NCBI RefSeq assembly: GCF_014207955.1
Contig: NZ_JACHLK010000006.1
Span: 124,001 to 188,000, forward strand
Direction of reading: 5' to 3'
DNA length: 64,000 nt
Source: Acidovorax soli
GTDB lineage: Bacteria > Pseudomonadota > Gammaproteobacteria > Burkholderiales > Burkholderiaceae_C
In this document: positions 1-9,093 of the stretch, piece by piece
Position numbering within the stretch: the first letter of the stretch is position 1
Layout: each line of letters begins with the position of its first letter
The notes under the pieces: model-generated
What the model was told of the DNA's origin: nothing
The model's input: only the letters and a program-made list of their open reading frames with translations
Databases searched by the model: none
Made by a program: the position numbers and the translations under genes

Positions 1-1908
1 CTGGGGCTGGCCCGTGAGCATGGCCGCATAGTTGGTGGTGTTGGCCAGCACCTTCTTTACGTAGTCGCGCGTTTCGCCGAAGGGCACGTTCTCGGCCCAG
101 ATGGCAGCGTCCAGCACCGGGCCGTTGCGCCAGTTGCGCGGGCGGCCCGGGCCGGCGTTGTAGGCGGCGGCGGCCATGGGCATGGAACCGGCGAAGTCGT
201 CGAGCGCCAGCTTGAGGTAGGCCGTGCCGATGGCGATGTTGGTATCGCGGTCGTTGATCTGGTCGGCCGTGAAGTTGGTCATGCCGATCTTCTTGGCCGT
301 CCAGCGTGCGGTGGCCGGCATCACCTGCATCAGGCCCGAGGCGCCCACATGCGAGCGTGCGTCCATGATGAAGCGGCTTTCCTGGCGGATCAGGCCGTAC
401 ACATAGGCCGGGTCCAGGCCGATGCTGTTGGCACGCTCGACCACGGCATTGCGAAACGGCGTGGGAAAGCGCTGGCTGGTCTCGATCACGCTGCGCGTGC
501 GCTCGCTGGTGTTGATGCAGCGGTCCCAGACCTCGCGCGCGCAGGCAAAGTCGGCGGCGGCGAGCAGCTCCCGGTCGGGCATGCCGCCAGGGATGTGCAG
601 GTTGGTGGCGTAGTTCCACTCGCGCACGCCTTCGGAACGCAGGCCCAGGAAGATCGCGTACAGGCCGCGATTCAGGCCCGGGTTGGCGCGCGCGGCGGCC
701 TTTTCCTCGGCGGTGAGCGGCGCGGGTGCGGGCGGCATGGCAATGCGCTGGCCCAGCTCTTCCGTGGCCAGCTGTTCGTAGAAGCCGCGTGTGCTCGCAA
801 TGCCTTCGAGCAGCTTGCGTGCCTCGGCGCGCTCGGCCTCGCCGGGCTTGCCGGCGAGCAGGGAGCGGGCCTTCCAGTACACCCAGGTGCTGTCCTGGCG
901 GCCTTCTTCGCTCATCGCGTCGATGGCCTTGCCCACCACCTTCCACTGGCCGGCGCGCAGGGCGGCGCGCACCTTCCAGCCCAGGATGTCATCGTTGAGG
1001 TCGGCATCGCGCGTGATGTTGGCAAAGGCCCGGTTGGCATCGGACGACAGCTTCTGCGCCTGCTGCTTGCCGATCACGCCCCAGACCCAGTTGCGCTCCT
1101 CGGGCGAGAGGTGCACGCTCCATTTGCCGTCCAGCTGGGCGGCGGCATTGTCCGGATCGCCCGAGGCGAGCTTGATCAGCGCCAGCGTCACCAGTTCCTG
1201 GCGCGCCTGGCCACGGGCTGTGGCGCGGGCCGTGAGGTACTTGGTGGGGGCATCCATGAGCTCCTTGACCTGGGCCACGGCGTCGGGCGCGACGATCTCC
1301 ACCGCATTGCGTGCCACGCGCGGCCGGTTGGCATCCACCGCGAAGCGGGCCTTGCGCCAGACGTCCAGGGCGCTGATCTTCTTGCCGGCGTAGAACTGGC
1401 TGGCCGCATGGGTGCAGCCATCGTCGGCATCGCGCAGCGCGTACCAGTTGCGTTTGATGTCGTCGGCCGCCCCGGGCTGGGGATTGCCCTTGATGTCGTC
1501 GATCAGGAGGGCGTAGCAGCGCACCTCGCGGTCGTCGGACATGCGGTAGCTCGGGTGCTGCTCGGCGAACTGGGCCCAGTCGCGCCGCTGGCCCAGCAGC
1601 AGCAACCAGTCGTTGCGCATGCGGTCTTCCTGGTAGCTGCCGGCATAGCGCTGCATGAAGGACTGGATTTCCGCCGGCTGCGCTTCGCCCAGCCGCAGCC
1701 TGAGCTCCCAGTAGCCGGCCCAGGGTTCGAGCACATGGCCGCGCGCGGCGGGCAGCAATTGCTCCAGCTTCTTGCGGTCGCCGCGCTTGAACGCTTGCTG
1801 CATCTCCAGCAGGGTATCGTCGGCCCGGGTTTGCGCCTGGACAAGGGGCGCGGTGGTGGCCAGCAAGGCGCTGACCAGCAGCGGTGTCAGAATCTGAGTC
1901 AATTGCAT
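1..1908 (-). CDS. slt: soluble lytic murein transglycosylase (Slt70 family), 3' end cut by window
   Basis: Periplasmic enzyme that cleaves the MurNAc-GlcNAc bond of peptidoglycan and leaves 1,6-anhydroMurNAc. 636 codons are visible. The start is the ATG at 1908-1906; residues 1 to about 26 form a Sec signal peptide ending in VQAQ. A long alpha-helical superhelix region follows, as in Slt70. The C-terminal lysozyme-like domain begins near residue 515 with the catalytic glutamate in YGLIRQESRF, then GLMQVMPATA and AAYNAGPGR, all typical of GH23/Slt. The last codons lie beyond base 1, so this is partial at its C terminus. Its start codon is only 14 nt from that of the divergent cyclo-ligase gene, so the promoters of the two genes must overlap coding sequence. 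The family call is secure. Confidence 0.95.
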   Translation of the reverse strand, partial: MQLTQILTPLLVSALLATTAPLVQAQTRADDTLLEMQQAFKRGDRKKLEQLLPAARGHVLEPWAGYWELRLRLGEAQPAEIQSFMQRYAGSYQEDRMRNDWLLLLGQRRDWAQFAEQHPSYRMSDDREVRCYALLIDDIKGNPQPGAADDIKRNWYALRDADDGCTHAASQFYAGKKISALDVWRKARFAVDANRPRVARNAVEIVAPDAVAQVKELMDAPTKYLTARATARGQARQELVTLALIKLASGDPDNAAAQLDGKWSVHLSPEERNWVWGVIGKQQAQKLSSDANRAFANITRDADLNDDILGWKVRAALRAGQWKVVGKAIDAMSEEGRQDSTWVYWKARSLLAGKPGEAERAEARKLLEGIASTRGFYEQLATEELGQRIAMPPAPAPLTAEEKAAARANPGLNRGLYAIFLGLRSEGVREWNYATNLHIPGGMPDRELLAAADFACAREVWDRCINTSERTRSVIETSQRFPTPFRNAVVERANSIGLDPAYVYGLIRQESRFIMDARSHVGASGLMQVMPATARWTAKKIGMTNFTADQINDRDTNIAIGTAYLKLALDDFAGSMPMAAAAYNAGPGRPRNWRNGPVLDAAIWAENVPFGETRDYVKKVLANTTNYAAMLTGQPQ

Positions 1909-1922
1909 GGGGGAATTATCTG

Positions 1923-2495
1923 ATGGACAAAGCAGCCCTGCGGCGCGCCTTGATAGAAGAACGCCTGAATTTGCCAGATCGCCTACACCGGGCCGATTTG
2001 TTACAGCAAGTGATGCGCATCTGGCTGGTGAACCGGCCCGACACGGTGATCGGCGCCTACTGGCCCATCAAGGGCGAATTCGACCCGTTGCCCGCCCTGC
2101 ACCGCTGGAAGGAAGACGGCGAACTGCTCGACGAACCCCAGTTGCGCCGCATCGGCCTGCCCGTGGTCAACAAGCAGCACAAGACCCTGACCTTCCACGC
2201 CTGGTACCCGGGCTGCCCCATGGAAGAGGACGCCTATGGCATCCCCAAGCCCAAGGACACCGAGCTCATCGTGCCCACCCTGCTGTTCGTGCCCTGCGTG
2301 GGCTATGCGGCGGGCGGCTACCGGCTGGGCTATGGCGGCGGCTTCTACGACCGCACCCTGGCCACGCTGCAGCCCAAGCCGTTCACGGTGGGCCTGGGCT
2401 TCACCAACGGCTTCCTGGAAGAGTTCGAACCGGAGTCCTGGGACGCGCCGCTGGATGCGATCCTGAACGACAACGGGGTGGTCTGGCCTGTATAA
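1923..2495 (+). CDS. ygfA: 5-formyltetrahydrofolate cyclo-ligase
   Basis: Converts 5-formyl-THF to 5,10-methenyl-THF using ATP, salvaging folate in the cytosol. The protein has 190 residues, the usual length. It starts MDKAALRRAL and carries the C-terminal family signature GYRLGYGGGFYDRTL (about residues 133-147), which holds the ATP/Mg-binding loop. An in-frame GTG/TTG extension reaching upstream to about 1884 would overlap the start of slt and has no ribosome site, so the ATG at 1923 is preferred. The gene is head-to-head with slt. Six bases after its stop codon begins a copy of a dispersed intergenic repeat. Confidence 0.9.
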   Translation: MDKAALRRALIEERLNLPDRLHRADLLQQVMRIWLVNRPDTVIGAYWPIKGEFDPLPALHRWKEDGELLDEPQLRRIGLPVVNKQHKTLTFHAWYPGCPMEEDAYGIPKPKDTELIVPTLLFVPCVGYAAGGYRLGYGGGFYDRTLATLQPKPFTVGLGFTNGFLEEFEPESWDAPLDAILNDNGVVWPV

Positions 2496-2500
2496 GCGGC

Positions 2501-2575
2501 CCCCCTGAGTCGCCTTCGGCGCCTTCCCCCCAGGGGGACGCCACCCGTGGCCTGGCAAAGCCAGTTCCACGGTGG
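2501..2575. repeat. dispersed intergenic repeat, copy 1
   Basis: GC-rich non-coding segment that starts ccccctgagtcgc and continues with a short hairpin-prone block (cgccttcggcg, ccccccaggggg) and ggacgccacc. The same opening 13 bases and a similar layout occur at 23501-23620. In both places the repeat begins 6 nt after the stop codon of the preceding gene. I recognise this style of repeat from Comamonadaceae genomes. It may act as a transcription-end or mRNA-stability hairpin; that role is inference. Confidence 0.6.
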
Positions 2576-2633
2576 CCCTGGTATGGGGGTGCGCCCTGTT
2601 CCTTGGCCGGTGACGGATTGACCCCAGAAAATC

Positions 2634-4415
2634 TCAGCCGGCCTGCAGTTCCGAGGCGAAGGCGTAGCAGTCGCCGCCTTCGGGGCGGCGCTTGCAGGTG
2701 TACATGGCGCTGTCGGCGGCGCGCAGCAGGTCGGCCAGGGTGCGGCCGTCGGCCGGGTGGCAGGCGATGCCCAGGCTCATGCCCACGACCAGGGAGCGGC
2801 CTTCGAAGACCAGGGGTTCGGCGGCGCTGGCCGCCATGCGCCGGGCCATGGCGGCGATCACGTCGCGCGAGGGGCTGCCCGCGATCAGCACGGCGAATTC
2901 ATCCCCGCCCAGGCGGGCCACCAGGTCGCCCGCGCGCAGCTGGGCGCGCAGGCGGCGCACCATGGCCACCAGCACGGCGTCGCCTGCGGCGTGGCCATAG
3001 GTGTCGTTGACGCCCTTGAAGCCATCGAGGTCCAGCAGCAGCAGCGCGAACGGCTGGCCGGCGCGGATGGCGGCCTCGCCATGGCTGGTCAGGCCCGCGC
3101 GGTTGGCGGCGCCGGTGAGCGCGTCGGTGCCCAGGGCCTCGACCAGTTCCTGGGTGCGCACGGTCAGTGCCTGCTCGGAGCGGCGCAGCAGGCGCACGCG
3201 AGAGGCCATGGCCGCCGCAAAGACGATGGACTCGGCCACCAGCACGGTCTGGGTCATGTCCATCTGCTGCGGCGTCCAGGCCACCCAGCCCCAGCTGGCG
3301 ACGATGATGGCGCAAATGCCCAGCAGCAGGATGGTGACCCCCAGGCTGTAGAGCACGGCCGGCCAGTAGCGCCGCCGCATGGCCATCACGGCGCCGACCG
3401 TGAGCACCACGGTGGAGGCCACCACGGAGGCCTGCACCAGGCGGAACAGCCACAGCGGGTGCGACCCGAGCAGGCCGTACACGGCGGCCAGCGCCAGCGC
3501 TGCCACCATGGCCAGCACCACCTTGTCCACGCGCGGCGCGTAGTCCGCCAGGCGCAGCAGGCTGCGCCCGAACATCAGCTTGGAGATGGCCCACAGCGGC
3601 GGGGCCATGCTGTAGAAGAAGCCCGCCGCGGCCGGCCAATGGGCAAAGGGGTAGCGCAGCGTGTGGCCATTGAAGCCCGCCAGCGCCAGCAAGGCCCCGA
3701 TGCAGGACACCAGGTACCAGGCGTAGATGCTCTCGCGGAACACCAGCAGCATCACGGTGCTGAAGATCGCCAGGCCCATGAGCAGGCCGTAGCAGACGCC
3801 ATCGAACATGCGCTTGTCCTGGGTCTCCTGCAGGTAGTCAGCCAGGTCCCAGACACGTGCGGCATAAAAGCGGGCAAAGGTCGACTCGACGCGGAAGTAC
3901 ACGGTGTAGATCTGGTCGTCGGGCAGCTTGAAGCGCCAGGCCATCTGCTCCGAGTCCGCCGGCCGCGTGGCCCACGGGTGGCGCATGCCGGTCACCACCG
4001 GGTCGCCCAGCGCGCGCCCCTCATCGTTGTAGGGGCCGTAAAAGCGCAGCTCGTGCGTGGAGACGGTGGGCACCAGCAGCAGGAATTCGCGCAGGGCGTC
4101 GGCCGGGTCGGCCAGTTGCAGGCGCACGCGGAACCAGAGCACCCGGTCCGATTCGGCGCCCTTCAGAGGATTGTCCGGGTAGGCGAAGCGGGCCTCGTTC
4201 TCCGGGGTGCGCACCTGCGCGATGTCCAGCGTGCGGCCGGCGTCCTCGAACATGCCCATGAACGGCACGATGGACATGCCGCCGGCCTTCGCGGACAGCA
4301 GGGCCGGCACATCGCGCTCTGCCGCAGCCTGGGCGGCCGCGGGCCCGCACGCCACCCACACCAGCAGACACCACCAAGCCTTGAAGAAAAAGTACAAAAA
4401 GGACGACGAGCGCAT
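2634..4415 (-). CDS. membrane diguanylate cyclase with 7TMR-DISM sensor
   Basis: Predicted to make cyclic-di-GMP in response to an extracytoplasmic signal. The chosen start (4415) gives 593 aa and opens with MRSSSFLYFFF and a signal peptide ending near AAAQA. An upstream ATG at 4541 would add 42 residues without signal-peptide character. Residues about 30-170 match a periplasmic 7TMR-DISM extracellular beta domain, about 185-395 hold seven hydrophobic helices, and about 425-590 form a GGDEF domain with DLDGFKGVNDTYGH and the intact active-site motif RLGGDEF. No RxxD inhibitory site was obvious. It is divergent from the GST gene. The ligand is unknown. Confidence 0.9.
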   Translation of the reverse strand: MRSSSFLYFFFKAWWCLLVWVACGPAAAQAAAERDVPALLSAKAGGMSIVPFMGMFEDAGRTLDIAQVRTPENEARFAYPDNPLKGAESDRVLWFRVRLQLADPADALREFLLLVPTVSTHELRFYGPYNDEGRALGDPVVTGMRHPWATRPADSEQMAWRFKLPDDQIYTVYFRVESTFARFYAARVWDLADYLQETQDKRMFDGVCYGLLMGLAIFSTVMLLVFRESIYAWYLVSCIGALLALAGFNGHTLRYPFAHWPAAAGFFYSMAPPLWAISKLMFGRSLLRLADYAPRVDKVVLAMVAALALAAVYGLLGSHPLWLFRLVQASVVASTVVLTVGAVMAMRRRYWPAVLYSLGVTILLLGICAIIVASWGWVAWTPQQMDMTQTVLVAESIVFAAAMASRVRLLRRSEQALTVRTQELVEALGTDALTGAANRAGLTSHGEAAIRAGQPFALLLLDLDGFKGVNDTYGHAAGDAVLVAMVRRLRAQLRAGDLVARLGGDEFAVLIAGSPSRDVIAAMARRMAASAAEPLVFEGRSLVVGMSLGIACHPADGRTLADLLRAADSAMYTCKRRPEGGDCYAFASELQAG

Positions 4416-4509
4416 CAGCGACGCCGGTCCGGGTGGACCGGGGAAGAAAACAGGCGACAAAGCGCTGGATTGTGCCGCAGTGCCCCATTCCAGCGCGGCG
4501 CACCGGCTT

Positions 4510-4528
4510 TGATGCGTACTGCGCATCA
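4510..4528. promoter_or_regulatory. palindrome in the DGC/GST divergent region
   Basis: Perfect 7-bp inverted repeat TGATGCG-N5-CGCATCA between the divergent diguanylate cyclase and glutathione-transferase genes, 20 nt upstream of a possible -35 box for the latter. It looks like a dimeric repressor or activator site. The regulator is unknown. Confidence 0.35.
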
Positions 4529-4547
4529 AAAACCCGTCCATCGGTCA

Positions 4548-4577
4548 TTGGCACAAGCCACCAGCCGGCGTTAGCAT
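4548..4577 (+). promoter_or_regulatory. possible sigma-70 promoter of the GST gene
   Basis: TTGGCA (4548-4553), an 18-nt spacer and TAGCAT (4572-4577) match the sigma-70 consensus reasonably. They lie about 40 nt upstream of the GST start codon. Confidence 0.35.
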
Positions 4578-4619
4578 GGAAAGTCTTGCCCAAATTTCCC
4601 CTTACAAAGAGTGCCACCC

Positions 4620-5306
4620 ATGCCAAAGCTCTATATCGGTAACAAGAATTACTCCTCGTGGTCCATGCGCCCCTGGGTGCTGCTGCGCCAGGCGGGCATC
4701 GCATTCGACGAAGTGCGCGTGCGCTTCGACAGCTTCGAAGCCGACTCCGAATTCAAGCGCGCCATCGGCCCCGTGAGCCCCACGGGCAAGGTGCCCGTGC
4801 TGGTGGACGGCGACCTGGTGGTCTGGGACACCCTGGCCATTGCCGAATATGTCGCCGAGACCCACCCCGACAAGAAGCTCTGGCCCGCCAGCGCCCAGGC
4901 GCGTGCCCGTGCCCGCAGCGTCTGTGCCGAGATGCACAGCGGCTTCACCGCCCTGCGCAGCAACTGCCCGATGAACATCGAGGCCGACCTGGCCGCCACC
5001 GGCGCCCTGATCTGGCGCGACAAGGCCGGTGTGCGCGCCGACGTGCAGCGCCTGGTGGACATGTGGAGCGCCCTGCTCGCGGAACACGGCGGCCCGCTGC
5101 TGTTCGGCGAGTTCACCGTGGCCGATGCCTATTTCGCCCCCGTGTGCATGCGCCTGCACAGCTACGGCCTGCCGGTGCCACCGCAGATCGCCGCCTACGT
5201 GCAGCGCGTGCGCGCCCTGCCCGGCGTGAAGGCCTGGATCGACGACGCCCTGGCCGAGAAGGATTTCCTCGACTTCGAGGAACCCTACCGCCTGCGCCAT
5301 GTTTGA
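4620..5306 (+). CDS. glutathione S-transferase family protein
   Basis: Cytosolic GST-fold protein of 228 aa. The N-terminal thioredoxin-like domain starts MPKLYIGNKNYSSWSMRPW, where the conserved Ser of YSSWS is the likely glutathione-activating residue, followed by the cis-proline region GKVPVL (about 50-55) and an all-alpha C-terminal domain. A GTG at 4611 could add three residues; the ATG at 4620 was chosen because homologues begin at MPKLYIGN. The stop overlaps an upstream ATG of the next gene, so the two are probably co-transcribed. The substrate cannot be told from sequence. Confidence 0.88.
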   Translation: MPKLYIGNKNYSSWSMRPWVLLRQAGIAFDEVRVRFDSFEADSEFKRAIGPVSPTGKVPVLVDGDLVVWDTLAIAEYVAETHPDKKLWPASAQARARARSVCAEMHSGFTALRSNCPMNIEADLAATGALIWRDKAGVRADVQRLVDMWSALLAEHGGPLLFGEFTVADAYFAPVCMRLHSYGLPVPPQIAAYVQRVRALPGVKAWIDDALAEKDFLDFEEPYRLRHV

Positions 5307-5316
5307 GGAGCAGCGC

Positions 5317-5625
5317 ATGGCCGTCACCATCTACCTGCGCTACGTGCTCAACACCTCCAAGCTCAAGGAATTCGAGCACTATGGCAAGCTGTGGATCCCG
5401 CTGGTCGAGAAATTCGGCGGCCAGCACCACGGCTACTTCATGCCCAGCGAGGGCGCCAACAACATCGCGCTGGCGCTGTTCACCTTCGAGAGCCTGGCGA
5501 GCTACGAGGTCTACCGCCAGCGCTCCATGGAAGATGCCGAGTGCCAGGCGGCCTTCCGCTATGCGGAAGAGACGGGCTGCATCATCAGCTACGAGCGCAG
5601 CTTCTTCCGGCCGGTGTTTTCCTAA
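5317..5625 (+). CDS. NIPSNAP family protein
   Basis: Small (102 aa) ferredoxin-like alpha/beta barrel protein of the NIPSNAP family, function poorly known. It contains YLRYVLNTSKLKEFEHYGKLW and the typical FTFESLASYEVYR. The ATG at 5317 is preceded by GAGGAG at good spacing. An earlier in-frame ATG (5299) would overlap the GST stop and lacks a ribosome site. It probably forms a two-gene operon with the GST. Its 3' end overlaps the convergent hypothetical gene by 4 nt. Confidence 0.8.
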   Translation: MAVTIYLRYVLNTSKLKEFEHYGKLWIPLVEKFGGQHHGYFMPSEGANNIALALFTFESLASYEVYRQRSMEDAECQAAFRYAEETGCIISYERSFFRPVFS

Positions 5626-6077
5626 CGAAACTGCTTGCGCAACAAGGCCCGGTGGCGCGCAATGTGCGCCAACTGGGCCTCGGCAACGATGCCGCCCAGG
5701 TCCTCGCCATCGCCATTGAGCACCGCATTGGCATGGCGCATGGCGCGCGCCACGACTTCCTCCTCGCCCACACCCTGCTGCGCCGCCAGGTCCAGCGCCA
5801 CACGCTTCATGGCGCGCTGCGACAGCATCCACATGGCGCCATAGGAATCCCAGGCCGCGGCGGTCTCCTTGAACTTGTCGCGGTCGGCCAGGATTTCGCT
5901 GAGCGGCTTGGCCAGGATCTCTTGCAAGGATTCGAGTTGCGCCTGCATCGCCTCGAACTGCGCTTCGCGCCGCAGGGCCTCGGCCGCGGCGTTCGCGGCC
6001 GCATCGGGCGGCGTGGGCACGGGCACGCTGCCGTCCGGGTTCAACTGTGCAATGGTGAGGGACGAAGAAATGGACAT
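5622..6077 (-). CDS. hypothetical protein, coiled-coil rich
   Basis: 151 aa, no signal peptide or membrane segment, and not a family I can name. It starts [12 protein letters not shown], has an Ala/Pro-rich linker, then an amphipathic Glu/Gln-rich helix ([14 protein letters not shown], about residues 43-57) likely to form a coiled coil, and an alpha-helical C-terminal part rich in Ala. It is convergent with the NIPSNAP gene and divergent from cca. A TATAGT element just upstream of its start (+ strand 6108-6113 read in reverse) could be a -10 box. Third-base composition supports real coding. Confidence 0.65.
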   Translation of the reverse strand: MSISSSLTIAQLNPDGSVPVPTPPDAAANAAAEALRREAQFEAMQAQLESLQEILAKPLSEILADRDKFKETAAAWDSYGAMWMLSQRAMKRVALDLAAQQGVGEEEVVARAMRHANAVLNGDGEDLGGIVAEAQLAHIARHRALLRKQFR

Positions 6078-6145
6078 GGTGCCGACCGTGGGCTGGTGAG
6101 GCGCGCACTATACGGCTTTCGCCGCAGCTCCCCTACACTGCCGCC

Positions 6146-7390
6146 ATGCAAATCTACATGGTAGGGGGCGCAGTGCGCGACGCGCTGCTCGGGCGCCCCG
6201 TGAATGACCACGACTGGGTCGTGGTGGGTGCCACGCCCGAGCAGATGCTCGCGGGTGGCTACCTGCCCGTGGGCAGGGATTTTCCGGTCTTTCTGCACCC
6301 CGGGACACGCGAGGAGTATGCGCTGGCACGCACCGAGCGCAAGAGCGGGCGCGGCTACCGCGGCTTTGTGGTGGACAACTCACCCGCAGTGACGCTGGAG
6401 GAGGATCTCTCGCGCCGCGACCTGACCATCAACGCCATCGCCCGGAGTCCCGATGCGCCGGACACCCTGGTCGACCCCTACGGCGGCCAGCAGGACCTGC
6501 AGGCGCGCGTGCTGCGCCATGTGACCGAGGCCTTCCGCGAAGACCCGGTGCGCATCCTGCGCCTGGCACGCTTTGCTGCGCGCTTCACCGATTTCACCGT
6601 GGCGCCCGAAACCATGGCGCTGATGCGCCAGATGGTGGCCGAAGGCGAAGTGGACCACCTGGTGCCCGAGCGCGTGTGGCAGGAGCTGGCGCGCGGGCTG
6701 ATGGAAGCCAAACCCTCGCGCATGTTCGAGGTGCTGCGCGACTGCGGGGCCTTGCAGGTATTGCTGCCCGAGGTGGCGCGCCTGTGGGGCGTGCCCCAGC
6801 GCGCCGAGCACCACCCCGAGGTGGACACCGGCGTCCACCTGATGATGGTGCTGGACATGGCGGCGCGGCTCGACGCTCCGCTCACCGTGCGCTTTGCCTG
6901 CCTGGCGCACGACCTGGGCAAGGGCACGACACCGGCCGATGTGCTGCCGCGCCACATCGACCACGAACGGCGCAGCGCCGAGCTGCTGCAGGACGTGGCC
7001 GAGCGCCTGCGCGTGCCCGTGGACTGCCGCGAGATCGCCGACGTGGTGGCGCGCGAGCATGGCAACATCCACCGCAGCGGCGAGCTCGCCGCCGCGCCGC
7101 TGGTGCGCCTGCTGGAACGCTGCGACGCGCTGCGCAAGCCCGGGCGCATGCCCGAGATCCTGCTGGCCTGCGAGTGCGATGCACGCGGCCGGTTGGGCAT
7201 GGAGGAGAACGCCTACCCCCAACGCCCGCGCCTGCTGGGCGTGCTCGCGGCCGCGCAGTCGGTGGTCACGCGCGAGATCGCGGCCAAGGCCGCCGCCAAG
7301 GGCCTGTCGGGCCCGCAGGTGGGCGATCTGATCCACCAGGCCCGGGTGGAGGCCGTGGCCCAGTGGCTGTCGGCCCACCCGGCCCGCTGA
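6146..7390 (+). CDS. cca: multifunctional CCA tRNA nucleotidyltransferase/phosphohydrolase
   Basis: Adds or repairs the 3'-CCA of tRNAs and, through its HD domain, has 2'-nucleotidase/phosphatase activity. 414 aa, normal for the long gammaproteobacterial/betaproteobacterial type. Motifs: [10 protein letters not shown] (residues 7-16), the metal-binding acids of DHDWVVVG (21-28), the RRDLTINA block (about 91-98), and the HD-domain motif [12 protein letters not shown] (about 251-262). This matters locally because two of the three tRNA-like genes at 33.4-33.8 kb do not encode CCA and would depend on such an enzyme. Confidence 0.95.
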   Translation: MQIYMVGGAVRDALLGRPVNDHDWVVVGATPEQMLAGGYLPVGRDFPVFLHPGTREEYALARTERKSGRGYRGFVVDNSPAVTLEEDLSRRDLTINAIARSPDAPDTLVDPYGGQQDLQARVLRHVTEAFREDPVRILRLARFAARFTDFTVAPETMALMRQMVAEGEVDHLVPERVWQELARGLMEAKPSRMFEVLRDCGALQVLLPEVARLWGVPQRAEHHPEVDTGVHLMMVLDMAARLDAPLTVRFACLAHDLGKGTTPADVLPRHIDHERRSAELLQDVAERLRVPVDCREIADVVAREHGNIHRSGELAAAPLVRLLERCDALRKPGRMPEILLACECDARGRLGMEENAYPQRPRLLGVLAAAQSVVTREIAAKAAAKGLSGPQVGDLIHQARVEAVAQWLSAHPAR

Positions 7391-7394
7391 GCCG

Positions 7395-8036
7395 CTACCA
7401 GCGCAGCAGGCGGGGCCCGAGCAGGGCGCCCAGCGCCGTGGGCAGCGCCATGCCGGCCAGGTACCAGACGGCGATGAAAGGCGAGGCCATCTCGGGGCAG
7501 TGCAGGGCATAGACCAGCGCGCCCAACGCCCCCGCCAACAGGCCCGCCCCGGCACCGGCCCAGGCCAGCTGCGTGGGAGCGGCGCCCCTGAGCGCCCAGA
7601 AACCTGCGACGAAGGCCGGCACGGAAAGCAGCGCGATGTTGAAGGGGCAGGTGCGCCATGTGCTGCCCAGCACCAGGGCCATCCGCTCGCCAGGGTCGGC
7701 CTGCGACAGCGCCCCCCCTGCCATGGCCCACAGCACCAGCGGCGGTACGGCCACCAGCGCCGCGGCGTGGCCCACGGCCATGCCGGGGCGTGCCATGCGC
7801 CGCAGCAGCGCCAGGCCGGCCAGGGCCAGTGCCGCGGCAAACACCAGCTTGGTCCAGAACATGGGCAGCACCAGGGTCTGCGCCAGGTCATGGCGCACCC
7901 CGAACACCGCCATCATCAGCACACCTGCCCCGGCCATGCCCGCGAGGCAGGCCAGCGCAAAACGGCGCTCGATGGCCTGGGCCTGCACCGGGCCGGCATC
8001 GGTGGCCAGCAATTGGATCAATTCATCGGTTTTCAT
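7395..8036 (-). CDS. nrsF: NrsF-like membrane anti-sigma factor (DUF1109)
   Basis: 213 aa inner-membrane protein with about six hydrophobic helices, of the DUF1109/NrsF family. In Caulobacter NrsF holds the ECF factor SigF inactive at the membrane and releases it under heavy-metal stress. The start ATG (8036) overlaps the sigma-factor stop as ATGA, so the pair is translationally coupled. Two conserved cysteines of this family are plausible here (CPFNIALLS and the LHCPEM segment). Predicted sensor of metal stress for the bufferin operon on the other strand. Confidence 0.85.
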   Translation of the reverse strand: MKTDELIQLLATDAGPVQAQAIERRFALACLAGMAGAGVLMMAVFGVRHDLAQTLVLPMFWTKLVFAAALALAGLALLRRMARPGMAVGHAAALVAVPPLVLWAMAGGALSQADPGERMALVLGSTWRTCPFNIALLSVPAFVAGFWALRGAAPTQLAWAGAGAGLLAGALGALVYALHCPEMASPFIAVWYLAGMALPTALGALLGPRLLRW

Positions 8037-8575
8037 GCCATTCCCCTGATCTTGGCGGCCAGGGCCTTGAGGCCCCGGTGCACGCCGACTTTGACTGCCG
8101 ATTCCGACAGCCCCGTGAGCTGCGCCGTCTCCACCACCGACAGCCCTTCCAGCTTCACATGCTGGATGGGCAGGCGCTGCCGATCGGGCAGCGTCTCCAG
8201 CAACTTCCCCAGATCGCGCCGGGCCTGGGCCGCCTCGCTGTCGCTGCTGGAGAACAGCTCGTTGGCATCGTCCAGCGGATCGTTGAGCGCCTCTTTCACC
8301 CGGTGCGAGCGCAGCCAATCGATGAGCTTGTAGCGCGCAATCGCATGCACCCAGGCCGTCACCGGCATGTCGGTCCGGTAGGTATGGCGCTGGTTGTGCA
8401 CCGCCAGCAAGGTCTCCTGCACCAGGTCCTCCACCTCATCGGGCCGCTGCGCCAACCGGCGGCGCAGAAAGGCGCGCAGGTGGGCACTCAGCTCCTTGAG
8501 GAACCGTTGGTAGGCCGCCGCATCGGCGTCCAGTCCCAGCAGCAGCAGGCTGCGCAGTCGCTCTTCGATCTCCAT
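8033..8575 (-). CDS. sigF: ECF RNA polymerase sigma factor, SigF type
   Basis: 180 aa. Region 2 (about residues 25-95) contains the [15 protein letters not shown] helix and [17 protein letters not shown]; region 4 (about 120-175) has [23 protein letters not shown] and the helix-turn-helix [17 protein letters not shown]. The start at 8575 is preceded by GGGAGAACGC. It forms an operon with nrsF and is divergent from bufA. A perfect GTAACC-N16-CGAA element lies 20-45 nt upstream of its own start, which implies autoregulation. Confidence 0.92.
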   Translation of the reverse strand: MEIEERLRSLLLLGLDADAAAYQRFLKELSAHLRAFLRRRLAQRPDEVEDLVQETLLAVHNQRHTYRTDMPVTAWVHAIARYKLIDWLRSHRVKEALNDPLDDANELFSSSDSEAAQARRDLGKLLETLPDRQRLPIQHVKLEGLSVVETAQLTGLSESAVKVGVHRGLKALAAKIRGMA

Positions 8576-8594
8576 GCGTTCTCCCTCACCGGTA

Positions 8595-8620
8595 TTCGCA
8601 TTGCGGGGCCCACGGGTTAC
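8595..8620 (-). promoter_or_regulatory. SigF-type promoter for sigF-nrsF
   Basis: On the minus strand GTAACC (8620-8615), exactly 16 nt, then CGAA (8598-8595). This agrees with the GTAACC-N16-CGAA motif I recall for Caulobacter SigF. It sits just upstream of sigF. Confidence 0.8.
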
Positions 8621-8665
8621 AGCGGATGCCAATTTTCTTTTTGTCTGGATTTTTTTGCCGGCGGT

Positions 8666-8691
8666 GTAACCCGGCACTCCACCAGTGCGAA
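8666..8691 (+). promoter_or_regulatory. SigF-type promoter for the bufferin operon
   Basis: Plus-strand GTAACC (8666-8671), 16 nt, CGAA (8688-8691), the same motif and spacing as the opposed promoter 46 nt away. Transcription would start near 8697 and give an 85-nt leader before bufA. Confidence 0.82.
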
Positions 8692-8781
8692 TTACAGCGC
8701 AGATCGGTGGCCGCAGCGCATTCGCAGCTGCAGTCCCTCCGGTCTGTTCCACAACCCCCTCAGCCCAACGGAGATCCCGAC

Positions 8782-9075
8782 ATGACCGCACGTTCTTCCC
8801 TCAGCCTCGGCGCCCTGGCCCTTGCCGCCCTCGCATCCGGCGCCGCCCTGGCCCAGACCAACAAACCCGCCGAAGCCGCCAAGCCCGCCATGGAAAAGTG
8901 CTATGGCGTCTCCCTGGCCGGCAAGAACGACTGTGCGGCCGGCGCCGGCACCACCTGTGCAGGCACCTCCAAGGTGGACTACCAGGCGAATGCCTGGAAG
9001 TTCGTGCCGGCCGGCACCTGCGCATCGATCAAGACCCCCAAGGGCATGGGCTCGCTCACCCCGATGAAGAGCTGA
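8782..9075 (+). CDS. bufA: BufA1-type bufferin precursor peptide (DUF2282)
   Basis: 97-aa precursor of a ribosomally made, post-translationally modified peptide. A Sec signal peptide covers about residues 1-25 ([14 protein letters not shown]). The core has four cysteines in [18 protein letters not shown] and GTCASI, the pattern of DUF2282/BufA1. In characterised bufferins internal cysteines become thiooxazoles that bind copper in the periplasm. The downstream bufB and bufC encode the modifying enzyme and its partner, and the operon has a SigF-type promoter. The mature peptide is inferred, not seen. Confidence 0.88.
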   Translation: MTARSSLSLGALALAALASGAALAQTNKPAEAAKPAMEKCYGVSLAGKNDCAAGAGTTCAGTSKVDYQANAWKFVPAGTCASIKTPKGMGSLTPMKS

Positions 9076-9093
9076 TCCGCCAGGTAGCCCGCC

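Noticed and set aside
349..1923. Long plus-strand open frame (524 codons) opposite slt
   Set aside because: It is the antisense shadow of a gene with clear Slt motifs; its own product is Ala/Gly/His-rich with no domain, a usual effect of GC-rich codons.
2757..4574. Plus-strand open frame of 605 codons, His/Gln-rich
   Set aside because: Antisense of the DISM-GGDEF gene. The His/Gln-rich composition comes from complementing GC-rich codons; no homology is visible.
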